In this document: positions 52,994 to 60,631 of the stretch, in pieces
How the letters are laid out: each line of letters opens with the position of its first letter
Position numbering within the stretch: the stretch's first letter is position 1
Assembly (NCBI RefSeq): GCF_000722545.1
Contig: NZ_JNVM01000011.1
Span: 62,001 to 126,000, forward strand
DNA length: 64,000 nt
Source of the DNA: Paenibacillus tyrphae
Lineage (GTDB): Bacteria > Bacillota > Bacilli > Paenibacillales > NBRC-103111
Reading direction: 5' to 3'
Notes under the pieces: model-generated
The model's database searches: none
What the model saw: the letters and a program-made list of their open reading frames with translations, nothing else
Told to the model about the DNA's origin: nothing
Made by a program: the position numbers and the translations under genes

Positions 52994-54088
52994 ATGATAA
53001 AATTAATCAAACCCTATATTAGTTTTAACGAAGTTGAAAATGAGTTTAAAGAAATATTTGCATCAGGCATATTTACAAAAGGTGAGTATGTTGAGAAGTT
53101 CGCTTCCGAAATTAAAAGATATGTTGGGAGTAAACACGCCTTTTTAATGACTTCCGCAACAACTGCTTTAACGATGTGTTTAAAAGTACTTGATATCCAG
53201 CAAGGAGACGAGGTTATTGTTTCCGATTTTTCCTTTCCGGCAACTGTCAATGTAGTAGAAGATCTAGGAGCTATACCGGTGTTTGCAGATGTTAGTCGTA
53301 CCACTTTTAATATGGACCCGAATCAACTTGAAAAAAAAATAAGCAATAAAACGAAAGCTGTTATCTTTGTAGATGCTTTAGGAAATCCAAGCGGTATAAC
53401 AAATATCAAATTAATATGTGAGAAATATAATATACCCTTAATTGATGATGCGGCATGTGCCATAGGCAGCAGTGAGAAAAACATTAAATCCGGCAGCCTT
53501 GCAGACCTTTCTTGTTTTAGTTTTCATCCCAGAAAATTACTAACAACTGGTGAAGGGGGGGCAATTACCACGAATCATGAAAAGTATGCTGAAAGATTGA
53601 AAATTAAACTTAATCATGGTGCAAAAATACAGGATGGCAAGTTTGATTTTATTGACTACGGTTATAACTATCGGTTAGCAGACATGCAATGTGTAATGGG
53701 GCTTAAGCAACTCCGAAAACTTGATTCAATTGTTAAAGAGAGAAACCATATTAAAAATGAATTTTGTGAAAAGTTAGAGCCTCTCGGTTTTATATCACAA
53801 AAAATCTCTCCGGAGGCAACTCATAACGTTCAATCGTTGGTATTTGTTATACCGGAAGGTGTGAATCGGGATGAGCTCATTGTTTTTCTTAAAGAAAAAG
53901 AAATTGAATCAACAATTGGCACATATTGTTTAAGCTCCACGTCTTATTATAGGAAAAAATATAATGACGCTCAGATTAATGCATCCTTCTTAGAAAAAAA
54001 TACGATTACCTTACCGTGCTATCAAAATGTTGATGTAGATTATATTTGTACAAATATAAAACAATATGTCGAAAATTATAGAGGTTAA
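52994..54088 (+). CDS. DegT/DnrJ/EryC1 aminotransferase (copy 1)
   Basis: 364 residues. PLP-dependent sugar aminotransferase fold: MTSATTALTMCLKVL (cofactor phosphate site), DDAACAIGSS (Asp stacking the ring nitrogen), and SFHPRKLLTTGEGGAI with Lys181 forming the Schiff base. NYRLADMQCVMG is the family landmark. AAGGAG precedes ATG 52994. In the + strand operon it most likely makes the amino group that the hexapeptide acyltransferase then acetylates. Confidence 0.92.
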   Translation: MIKLIKPYISFNEVENEFKEIFASGIFTKGEYVEKFASEIKRYVGSKHAFLMTSATTALTMCLKVLDIQQGDEVIVSDFSFPATVNVVEDLGAIPVFADVSRTTFNMDPNQLEKKISNKTKAVIFVDALGNPSGITNIKLICEKYNIPLIDDAACAIGSSEKNIKSGSLADLSCFSFHPRKLLTTGEGGAITTNHEKYAERLKIKLNHGAKIQDGKFDFIDYGYNYRLADMQCVMGLKQLRKLDSIVKERNHIKNEFCEKLEPLGFISQKISPEATHNVQSLVFVIPEGVNRDELIVFLKEKEIESTIGTYCLSSTSYYRKKYNDAQINASFLEKNTITLPCYQNVDVDYICTNIKQYVENYRG

Positions 54089-54089
54089 A

Positions 54090-55148
54090 ATGAAGATCTC
54101 AAATGATGCGAGTTTAGAGCGGCGCTTAAAAAAAATATGTAATGAAAGTATTGAGCTCTTAAATTTAGACCTAAGCGGTCTAACTATTGTTACAGAAGCT
54201 GCAAGCGGCTTATTTATTACAACACCTTTAATCGCTTTAATGGCTGGGGCCAAAGAAGTAGTTTGTTTAACCAAAGATACGGTGTACGGTCAAGTTTCTG
54301 AGATCAAAAGTGAATTGTTGGAGTTGTCTCATCGTTGGGGGTTGAGCAATCCAACCATTATAACTGATCGAAGTAGTCCAGTTTTAAAAAACGCTGATGT
54401 TATTACCAATCTTGGCATGGTGCGTCCCCTAGATCGCAGTCTTTTGAATCATATCGGCCATCAGGTTGTAATCCCGTATATGTGTGAAGGTTGGGAGATT
54501 AGACCGGGTGATCTTGATTTTGCGTTTTGCCAAGAGGTTGACATTCCAGTGATGGGAACAAATGAAGATGCGCCTGAAATGATGATTTTTTCTCAATGTG
54601 GAATGTTAGCTTTGAAAATGACTTTGGAAATCGGACTTGAAGTTGCCGGTAATAAGATAGCAATCCTCAGCTCGGATCATTTTGGAAAAGTTATACATAA
54701 AACTCTAAGTAATGTAGGTGCTCATTGTAAGTTGTTTACAAGTACCAATCACTATGAAGGATTAGAAAAAGGGAAGTGGGATGCAGTAATTGTTGCGGAA
54801 TATTGCAGGGGTGATGTAATTATTGGAAATGACGGAATTATATCTGGTACAAGGTTTAATGAACTGATAGAAAATACCTATGCAATCATTCAGCTCCTTG
54901 GGGTAAATGAAGTTGAAAAAATAAAAAAGTTAATGTGTAAAGTATATCCTGAAAAAACATTAGTACCACATAAAATGTCTAGAACTCTTGCGGATTTGGG
55001 GCCACGGCCATTAATATTACTACATGCTGCCGGATTAAAAGTAGGGGAAGCAATGGCGAGAGCCAGACAAAAAGGACTTAGTGGAGGCAAATTCTATCAA
55101 GAAGTACTCGGAAAATCTCCAAGTCAATTAATAGAATACATAGTTTAA
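54090..55148 (+). CDS. unrecognised Rossmann-like protein of the glycan operon
   Basis: 352 residues, no family recognised. Two halves: residues about 30-140 alternate strands and helices (LNLDLSGLTIVTEAASGLFI, ALMAGAKEVVCLTKDTVYGQ, LKNADVITNLGMVRPLDR), and residues about 180-265 read as a second Rossmann-like unit (NKIAILSSDHFGKVIHKTLS, WDAVIVAEYC). The C-terminus has ARARQKGLSGGKFYQEVLGK. This could be an NAD(P)-dependent enzyme or a nucleotide-sugar-binding enzyme; no catalytic residues are obvious. ATG 54090 follows GAGGT and is 1 base after the upstream stop. It is the last gene of the operon. Confidence 0.65.
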   Translation: MKISNDASLERRLKKICNESIELLNLDLSGLTIVTEAASGLFITTPLIALMAGAKEVVCLTKDTVYGQVSEIKSELLELSHRWGLSNPTIITDRSSPVLKNADVITNLGMVRPLDRSLLNHIGHQVVIPYMCEGWEIRPGDLDFAFCQEVDIPVMGTNEDAPEMMIFSQCGMLALKMTLEIGLEVAGNKIAILSSDHFGKVIHKTLSNVGAHCKLFTSTNHYEGLEKGKWDAVIVAEYCRGDVIIGNDGIISGTRFNELIENTYAIIQLLGVNEVEKIKKLMCKVYPEKTLVPHKMSRTLADLGPRPLILLHAAGLKVGEAMARARQKGLSGGKFYQEVLGKSPSQLIEYIV

Positions 55149-55158
55149 AGGAAAAAAA

Positions 55159-55205
55159 GATCTTTCATATCATCTACTTGAATGACTTGAAAGATCCCTT
55201 TTGTT
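55159..55205 (+). terminator. hairpin terminator of the + strand glycan operon
   Basis: GATCTTTCA (55159-55167) and TGAAAGATC (55188-55196) form a 9-base-pair stem with a 20-base loop that can itself pair partly; CCCTTTTG follows. Confidence 0.6.
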
Positions 55206-55336
55206 TAATTTAAACTCGATTCCTTATCCCAATCTACAATTCTTCAACATTAGACAGTCGATTCATCAGTCGGTGTATTTGCCTTTGGCGGCGAAGAGTC
55301 ATTTTATTTATTGTTTATAGGTATAATTAAAATTAT

Positions 55337-56329
55337 TTATTTCACCTCAGTTACTTGATCTTCAATAAACAAGTAATGAGTATTACATTTGCTGCAAACC
55401 AACTGGTTTTCTTTGGGCACAATATCTCCTCGACATTTGCATATTAGGCCTATGGTTTTAGCCGGCGAACCAAATACTTTTTTATGGGGGGAAACCGATT
55501 TTAAAACAACTGAACCAGTCCCAATCAAGCTAAAATCGCCTATATTTAGAAGGGGATTTATTGAGCAATTCACTCCTACCCATACATTATTTCCAATTGT
55601 GATAGTTCCAGCTATTGACGATCCAGCGGTAATTGTACAAGCTTTACCTATTACGACTGAATGAGCTATTTGAACCAGGTTATCAACTTTGGTTTCATTA
55701 TGAATTGTTGTAAATTCTCCGAACAGACCTTTATCTATACAAACAGATGAACCGATTTCAACATCGTCCATAATTCTAACACCGCCAACATGTGGAAGCA
55801 CTTTTCGTCTCCCATTTATATTTTTAACTTGAAAACCATCCCCCCCAATAACTGTATTTGGTTTTATAGTAACCCTATCGCCAATTATTGTGTTTGGCAA
55901 AACCACTACATTATCCATTATTTTGCATTCGCTCCCAATCACAACGGAATCGTGAATAATGGCCGATGATGCAATGATATTATTTGAACCTTGCTTGGAA
56001 TTTAAGTTTTCAAAGTTACCGTTTTCGTAATAATGCATAAAAACGGTATAAAACAAATGTTCTGGGTTTTCAGAAGTCAATACATAGCTCTTATCTTCAA
56101 TGCAATATTCTTCTAGTGATTTATGTACTATACATGCTCCTATGTTAGATTTATTAAAATCTTCGAGATATCTTTTATCAAGAACAAAGGACAGTTGGAG
56201 TTCAGGAACATTAGTAATTGATGAAAGAGTTCCGAACTTGCCTATTAATTTATCCTTCCCCAACAAGTGGGCCTTAAATCTACTAGATATTTCAGACAAA
56301 AGAATTTTATTTTGCATCCCTAATTCCAT
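55337..56329 (-). CDS. LpxD-like hexapeptide acyltransferase with C-terminal zinc ribbon
   Basis: 330 residues. The N-terminal 110 residues look like the uridine-binding domain of LpxD; residues about 125-290 are a long left-handed beta-helix (SVVIGSECKIMDNVVVLPNT, TIGDRVTIKPNTVIGGDGFQ, HVGGVRIMDDVEIGSSVCID) with the LpxD landmark NLVQIAHSVVIG holding the catalytic His. A final CKCRGDIVPKENQLVCSKC cluster suggests a zinc ribbon, unusual for LpxD. Gram-positives make no lipid A, so acyl transfer from the neighbouring ACP to an amino sugar is proposed. ATG 56329 follows AGAGGTGAG; a TTG at 56353 is less likely. Confidence 0.8.
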   Translation of the reverse strand: MELGMQNKILLSEISSRFKAHLLGKDKLIGKFGTLSSITNVPELQLSFVLDKRYLEDFNKSNIGACIVHKSLEEYCIEDKSYVLTSENPEHLFYTVFMHYYENGNFENLNSKQGSNNIIASSAIIHDSVVIGSECKIMDNVVVLPNTIIGDRVTIKPNTVIGGDGFQVKNINGRRKVLPHVGGVRIMDDVEIGSSVCIDKGLFGEFTTIHNETKVDNLVQIAHSVVIGKACTITAGSSIAGTITIGNNVWVGVNCSINPLLNIGDFSLIGTGSVVLKSVSPHKKVFGSPAKTIGLICKCRGDIVPKENQLVCSKCNTHYLFIEDQVTEVK

Positions 56330-56415
56330 ATACTCACCTCTATATAAATACAAAAAGTGCTTTAGACGAGCTTTCGTTATGAAAAATTCAATTACTCAGT
56401 ACCTCATAAATTTTT

Positions 56416-57513
56416 TTAAGGAGTAAATTGATTGATAGCGTCGCATATATAGTCTATATTTTCTTTAGTTAGGGCGGGGTGAACTGGTATAGATACTACT
56501 TGTTGCGATACTGTTTCTGCACAAGGATAAACAAATATAGTTTTTCCTTTGAATTTTAAATACTCTATAATATTTTGCTGTTGGTGAATTGGTATTGGAT
56601 AGTGAATTCCATAACCAATGTTTTTGTTCGATAAATATTTGACAAACTGGTCTCTATAATTGGTTTTTAAAGTAAATTGGTGATATACATGATCAGCCCG
56701 TGGATCTGTCTTTGGTAGTTTTACTAATGGGTTTTTAATACTTTTTAGATAGTAGTTTGCGTTTTGTTTCCGCAAATTATTCATTTCGTTTATCTTTTGT
56801 AGTTGTACAAGTCCGATAGCTGCTGATATGTTTGTTAAACGATAATTGAAACCTGTAACTTCATGAACATAACGATGAGTTGCACCATGATTTATTAATT
56901 TTTTACAAAATAGTATGAACTCTTCATTATCAGAAGTTATCATCCCGCCTTCGCCTGTTGTCATATTTTTGGTCGGATAGAAACTAAATGTCCCGCATAC
57001 TCCAAATGACCCTACTGGCTTCATATCGTATTTAGCACCATGGGCTTGGGCGCAATCTTCAATAACGGTAATACCATTTGCATTAGCGATAGACATAATT
57101 TCATCCATTTGGCAAGGTTGCCCATACAAGTGAACTAGTAAAAGATACTTTGCATTGGGAGTTTTTAGGATTGCTTCTTTTAAATGTTTAGGAGATATGT
57201 TAAAGGTATCTTCATCAATGTCTACAAAGGAAGGGATAGCATCACAGTACAAAATTGCATTACTCGTCGCAATAAAAGAAAACGGGGTCGTCAGAACAAT
57301 ATCCCCAGGTTGAACTCCTGCTGCTTTTAACGCTATATGGAGAGCCACAGTTCCGTTACAAAGGGAAGCAGCGTGAGAATATTGAAAATGATGAGCAAAT
57401 TGTTTTTCGAATTCAAACACAAGTTCACCCTGTGCTAAATTTCCCTTTTCCATTGTATCGGTCACAGCTTCAATTTCGCGCTGATCAATCATAGGTTTAG
57501 CAATAGGTATCAT
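56416..57513 (-). CDS. DegT/DnrJ/EryC1 aminotransferase (copy 2)
   Basis: 365 residues. PLP sites: CNGTVALHIALKAAG, IEDCAQAHGAKYD and SFYPTKNMTTGEGGMI with Lys182. Closer to the VioA/FdtB/LegC-type C4 or C3 aminotransferases than to copy 1, from the NYRLTNISAAIGLVQLQKI region and HYPIPIHQQ. ATG 57513 lies 7 bases after AAGGTGG; the GTG at 57525 would overlap that site. It sits between the ACP and the LpxD-like gene, so it probably makes the amine that is acylated by the latter. Confidence 0.9.
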   Translation of the reverse strand: MIPIAKPMIDQREIEAVTDTMEKGNLAQGELVFEFEKQFAHHFQYSHAASLCNGTVALHIALKAAGVQPGDIVLTTPFSFIATSNAILYCDAIPSFVDIDEDTFNISPKHLKEAILKTPNAKYLLLVHLYGQPCQMDEIMSIANANGITVIEDCAQAHGAKYDMKPVGSFGVCGTFSFYPTKNMTTGEGGMITSDNEEFILFCKKLINHGATHRYVHEVTGFNYRLTNISAAIGLVQLQKINEMNNLRKQNANYYLKSIKNPLVKLPKTDPRADHVYHQFTLKTNYRDQFVKYLSNKNIGYGIHYPIPIHQQQNIIEYLKFKGKTIFVYPCAETVSQQVVSIPVHPALTKENIDYICDAINQFTP

Positions 57514-57670
57514 GGCATAGTCCACCTTCTGTGTATTTTAAAGGAATAGTAACTTGTTTTATAAAAAATATCGGTAGGATGGCTTTATAAAATTATAGCC
57601 CAAAATGTGTATGGGAAGTTGGTGGATATATCACTCGTTATCGAGAGATATCTAAGATTTTTTTACAAAT

Positions 57671-57699
57671 GAAAAGAGCGGCTAAATACCGCTCTTTTC
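57671..57699 (-). terminator. terminator between ACP and aminotransferase genes (- strand)
   Basis: GAAAAGAGCGG (57671-57681) and CCGCTCTTTTC (57689-57699) form a perfect 11-base-pair stem. Read on the - strand it ends in TTTTC after the ACP gene. The downstream aminotransferase and LpxD-like genes then need read-through or a promoter in 57514-57670. Confidence 0.75.
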
Positions 57700-57707
57700 A
57701 GTATTAA

Positions 57708-57947
57708 TCACTGCAGTTTATCCCCAAGCAAATTCAAAATGTCTCCAAATGTTTTGCAGCCTAATAAATGCTCTGAGGAAATTTCAGTATTTAAGTTATC
57801 ATCGATTAGCGAAATTGTCTCAATAATGGCCATGGAATCCCAATTTCTTGAATCTTTAAGAACAAACTCAGGGTTCAGTTGTCCTTTACCCAACATTAAA
57901 ATCTGTTCCTCAAACTGTGAAGTGAAATCAGCTATTGTCATCTTCAT
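57708..57947 (-). CDS. dedicated acyl carrier protein
   Basis: 79 residues, the size of an ACP. WDSMAIIETISLID holds Ser38, the 4'-phosphopantetheine attachment site; NPEFVLKDSRN and LLGCKTFGDILNLLGDKL give the usual helices. The motif is DSM in place of the DSL of fatty-acid ACP, as in specialised ACPs. It lies 30 bases after the ketoacyl synthase gene. It most likely carries a short 3-oxo or 3-hydroxy acyl chain for sugar N-acylation. Confidence 0.85.
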   Translation of the reverse strand: MKMTIADFTSQFEEQILMLGKGQLNPEFVLKDSRNWDSMAIIETISLIDDNLNTEISSEHLLGCKTFGDILNLLGDKLQ

Positions 57948-57977
57948 ACCCCTCCGTATATTTGTGATCAGAACGAC

Positions 57978-58979
57978 TTAAGTATTGGATTTCCAAACAA
58001 CATTACATGAAGCCCAAGAATATCCGACTCCAAAGCCTACCAGCATTAATAAAGAAGAATTTTTAACCCGCCCTTGTAGTAGTTCGTTTTTAAGAGCAAT
58101 AGGAATGGTGGATGAAACGGTATTACCGAAATTCTCAACACAAATAGAAAACTTCTGTTCGTCGATACTTAACTTTCTTCTAAGATGCTCTAACATATAT
58201 TTATTAGCTTGATGGAAAATAAACAGATCGTAATCATCTTTTGTTTTATTAGACTTTTCAAGTAAATTTTGAATGGAACGAGGAACTTCTTTTAATGTGA
58301 AATTAAATACTTCGGGTCCATTCATGTATAAGTTTTTTCTCATGCGTACGTTGCCGAATGAATCTGTAGTCTCTTCAAGATTTACACTTGAAATAGGCTC
58401 TTTAAGGGCACCGGCTGGAACGATTAGATTGTCGGCACCTCTACCGTCTGTCCCGAAATCGAAAGGGCCGATTAAATCTTCCTCTGAATTAGTAGATGAA
58501 ACAAGGGTTGCGGTAGCTGCATCGCCAAAGAGAACTTTAACACTTCGGTCAAGAGGATGAATATACTTACTGTAAGTATCAGATGTAATTAAGAGAATAT
58601 TTTTTGCGGCTCCGGATTCGATCAATCCTTTTGCAATTGATAATCCATAGACATATCCGGAGCATCCTAAATTATAATCGAATGCACCACACGTTGTAGA
58701 TAAGCTAAGCCGACTTTGCAGTAAACATGCAGTTGTAGGAAGAAAGTGATCGGGAGATTGTGTGCAATAAAGTAAGAAATCGATGTCTTCTTTTTCGCAT
58801 ATTTTAGAATTAAATAATTTTTCGGCCGCCATATAGGCTAAATCTGAGGCTAGTTCATTGTCCTTAGCAATGTGTCTGGTTAGTATCCCAATTTTTTCGG
58901 TCAATTTGTCGTTTGCAGGATTGGATTCGATCTGCTGAGGGCAGTAGTATTCAATTCCTTTAATATATGCCTTTACCAA
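57978..58979 (-). CDS. 3-oxoacyl-ACP synthase III family protein (FabH-like)
   Basis: 333 residues, thiolase fold. Catalytic triad Cys106 (YNLGCSGYVYGL), His256 (FIFHQANKYM) and Asn286 (ENFGNTVSS) are all present, so it is probably active. It condenses an acyl-CoA with malonyl-ACP. Neighbouring ACP and LpxD-like genes point to a side pathway and not to housekeeping fatty acid synthesis, where fabH would sit with fabF or fabD. TTG 58979 follows GAGGTG by 6 bases; a longer open frame back to 59009 covers that site. Confidence 0.87.
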   Translation of the reverse strand: MVKAYIKGIEYYCPQQIESNPANDKLTEKIGILTRHIAKDNELASDLAYMAAEKLFNSKICEKEDIDFLLYCTQSPDHFLPTTACLLQSRLSLSTTCGAFDYNLGCSGYVYGLSIAKGLIESGAAKNILLITSDTYSKYIHPLDRSVKVLFGDAATATLVSSTNSEEDLIGPFDFGTDGRGADNLIVPAGALKEPISSVNLEETTDSFGNVRMRKNLYMNGPEVFNFTLKEVPRSIQNLLEKSNKTKDDYDLFIFHQANKYMLEHLRRKLSIDEQKFSICVENFGNTVSSTIPIALKNELLQGRVKNSSLLMLVGFGVGYSWASCNVVWKSNT

Positions 58980-59203
58980 TGATAACACCTCAGTTCTGAA
59001 ATTCGGCACTAACTTATATATCGGTAGCGATTACTTAAAGATAAAGATGAAGACAGCAAAATGATGTGTGTATTTTTTTGCCATAGTGTTACAAGGCTTC
59101 AAGAGTTTCGAAATTTTAATCATCACTTTTAAACATAGTTGTATAACCGGCCAATATTCAAAGTGGTCCTCCGGATAACGAAATAAACTTATTCAAAGAC
59201 CCC

Positions 59204-59254
59204 TGTGGACAATGTGCATAACTCTGTTGATAACTTCGCGAAAAATGTCGATAA
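59204..59254 (+). promoter_or_regulatory. cluster of four DnaA-box-like 9-mers
   Basis: On the opposite strand to the consensus TTATCCACA: TGTGGACAA (59204-59212), TGTGCATAA (59213-59221, fits TTATNCACA exactly), TGTTGATAA (59225-59233) and TGTCGATAA (59246-59254). Each differs from the consensus by one base and all four point the same way. They could bind DnaA and tune replication or the nearby csp promoter. Confidence 0.45.
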
Positions 59255-59350
59255 ACCGCGACACAACAGGCTTTTGGACTGTGAGTATTTTATTAACGCC
59301 ATGTTAATACTCGAATTTTCGAAATATTTCACCAACACGGCCAAGTTCGA

Positions 59351-59380
59351 TTGACAGCGGGGAGCGGGGGATGATATATT
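59351..59380 (+). promoter_or_regulatory. SigA promoter of the csp gene
   Basis: TTGACA (59351-59356), 18 bases, TATATT (59375-59380). The leader to the ATG is about 45 bases, shorter than the long cold-shock leaders of E. coli cspA. Confidence 0.72.
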
Positions 59381-59431
59381 CGAATTGTGAGCGATGCTTG
59401 CAGTTATTTGATAATGAAGGGAATGTTTTAC

Positions 59432-59629
59432 ATGCAAGGTAAAGTTAAATGGTTTAACGCAGAAAAAGGTTACGGTTTCATCGAGCGTGAAGACGGTGGC
59501 GACGTATTTGTACACTTCTCCGCAATCCAAACCGATGGCTTCAAAACTCTGGAAGAAGGCCAATCCGTTGAGTTCGATATCGTAGAGGGCGCACGCGGTC
59601 CTCAAGCGGCTAACGTCATCAAGTTGTAA
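59432..59629 (+). CDS. cold-shock protein (CspA/CspB family)
   Basis: 65-residue OB-fold RNA/ssDNA chaperone. RNP1 is KGYGFIER (about 13-20) and RNP2 VFVHFSAI (about 26-33). [17 protein letters not shown] opening is invariant in the family. ATG 59432 lies 9 bases after AAGGGA; longer frames from 59387 have no binding site. Monocistronic, between its own promoter and terminator. Which csp paralogue it is cannot be told. Confidence 0.95.
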   Translation: MQGKVKWFNAEKGYGFIEREDGGDVFVHFSAIQTDGFKTLEEGQSVEFDIVEGARGPQAANVIKL

Positions 59630-59698
59630 TCATCCGGCCGGTTTCGGCCGCTCGTAATAGATGGTTATTGTTTGAAGAAAATTAGCGCGAACTTGATC

Positions 59699-59727
59699 AC
59701 ACCCTTGGGGAATCCAAGGGTGTTTTT
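59699..59727 (+). terminator. terminator after csp
   Basis: ACACCCTTGG (59699-59708) and CCAAGGGTGT (59714-59723), perfect 10-base-pair stem, 5-base loop, TTTTT. Confidence 0.92.
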
Positions 59728-59832
59728 CGTGCGTCTGGACCTTATCAGAAAAAGCCATAAGGAAGCGTTTACACGTCTGTCATAAATTGTCCAAATATTT
59801 TGTAAATTTTCCTCGAATTTTATGAAGGATTT

Positions 59833-59861
59833 TTGAAGGCGGGGGGTGAATATAGTATAAT
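59833..59861 (+). promoter_or_regulatory. SigA promoter of hpf
   Basis: TTGAAG (59833-59838), 17 bases, TATAAT (59856-59861); leader of about 20 bases. Confidence 0.75.
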
Positions 59862-59886
59862 GTAAGTATGAAAGGAGGAGTCGCAC

Positions 59887-60438
59887 ATGAAATTCAACAT
59901 TCGCGGTGAAAACATCGAGGTAACAGAAGCGTTGAAAGACCATGTCGAGAAAAAATTAGGCAGACTGGAACGCTACTTTGAAGCTCCCCCTACATCTGAA
60001 GTCAATGTCACTCTGAGCGTTGTGAAAGGCATGCAAACCGTTGAGGTGACGATTCCGCTTACGGGCCTTATGCTGCGGGCGGAGGAGAAGCACGCCGATA
60101 TGTACGCAGCCGCCGATCTGGTTGTGGACAAGTTGGAACGTCAAATTCGCAAGGCCAAAACAAAAGCCAATCGCAAAATTCGCCTGGACGGCGGCATTAA
60201 AGATCTGTTCCGGATGGAACTGCCCGACGCTTCCTATTCCCTAGAGGATGAAGATGATTACGAGTTGGTGCGGACGAAGCGTTTTACGCTGAAGCCGATG
60301 GATGTGGAAGAGGCGATTTTGCAAATGAACATGGTAGGCCATAATTTCTTCGTTTTCTCCAATTCCGATACCGAGCAAGTCAACGTGGTCTACAAACGCA
60401 ATGACGGAAAATATGGCCTCATCGAGCCGGCTAGATAA
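59887..60438 (+). CDS. hpf: ribosome hibernation promoting factor, long form
   Basis: Binds the 30S subunit and pairs ribosomes into inactive 100S dimers in stationary phase. 183 residues: N-terminal S30AE domain (1-100, MKFNIRGENIEVTEALKDHV and MQTVEVTIPLTGLMLRAEEK) and C-terminal dimerisation domain (about 125-183, VRTKRFTLKPMDVEEAILQM and GHNFFVFSNSDTEQVNVVYK). The second domain marks the long Firmicutes form. AAAGGAGGAG precedes ATG 59887. Upstream of secA as in Bacillus. Confidence 0.96.
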   Translation: MKFNIRGENIEVTEALKDHVEKKLGRLERYFEAPPTSEVNVTLSVVKGMQTVEVTIPLTGLMLRAEEKHADMYAAADLVVDKLERQIRKAKTKANRKIRLDGGIKDLFRMELPDASYSLEDEDDYELVRTKRFTLKPMDVEEAILQMNMVGHNFFVFSNSDTEQVNVVYKRNDGKYGLIEPAR

Positions 60439-60465
60439 ACCGTCCGATTACTTAAGAAAAGAACC

Positions 60466-60530
60466 GAGCTTGTTCGAACGCTTCAGCGGTGCATCTAGCG
60501 ATGCCTGCGCGTTCGGGCAGGCTCTTTTTT
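60466..60530 (+). terminator. terminator after hpf
   Basis: GAGCTTGTTCGAACGC (60466-60481) pairs imperfectly with GCGTTCGGGCAGGCTC (60509-60524), with a smaller GCATC/GATGC hairpin in the loop, then TTTTTT. Confidence 0.8.
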
Positions 60531-60559
60531 AGTAGATTCGGGAAATCGGGGCAGGTTTG

Positions 60560-60588
60560 TTGCGGTGAAAGGCGCAAACTGTTACAAT
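60560..60588 (+). promoter_or_regulatory. SigA promoter of secA
   Basis: TTGCGG (60560-60565), 17 bases, TACAAT (60583-60588). Confidence 0.65.
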
Positions 60589-60631
60589 TTAGGATAGGTT
60601 ATTTTTTTTAATAAGGAAGGGGATTAGCAAC

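Larger units (their letters stand above)
58980..59431. other. gene-free region between glycan island and csp gene
   Basis: About 450 bases without a supported gene. The left half (to about 59160) is A+T-rich and should hold the - strand promoter of the ketoacyl synthase operon. Then come four DnaA-box-like 9-mers (59204-59254) and the csp promoter (59351-59380). It marks the right edge of the A+T-rich island. Confidence 0.6.

Noticed and set aside
55337..56329. Lipid A biosynthesis gene lpxD
   Set aside because: The rest of the window is Gram-positive, no lpxA/B/C or fabZ neighbour is present here, and the C-terminal Cys cluster is foreign to LpxD; read as a sugar acyltransferase.
59204..59254. 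Chromosomal origin of replication
   Set aside because: Only four degenerate DnaA boxes, no AT-rich unwinding element of note, and no dnaA, dnaN or gidA genes nearby; kept only as a possible DnaA-box cluster.
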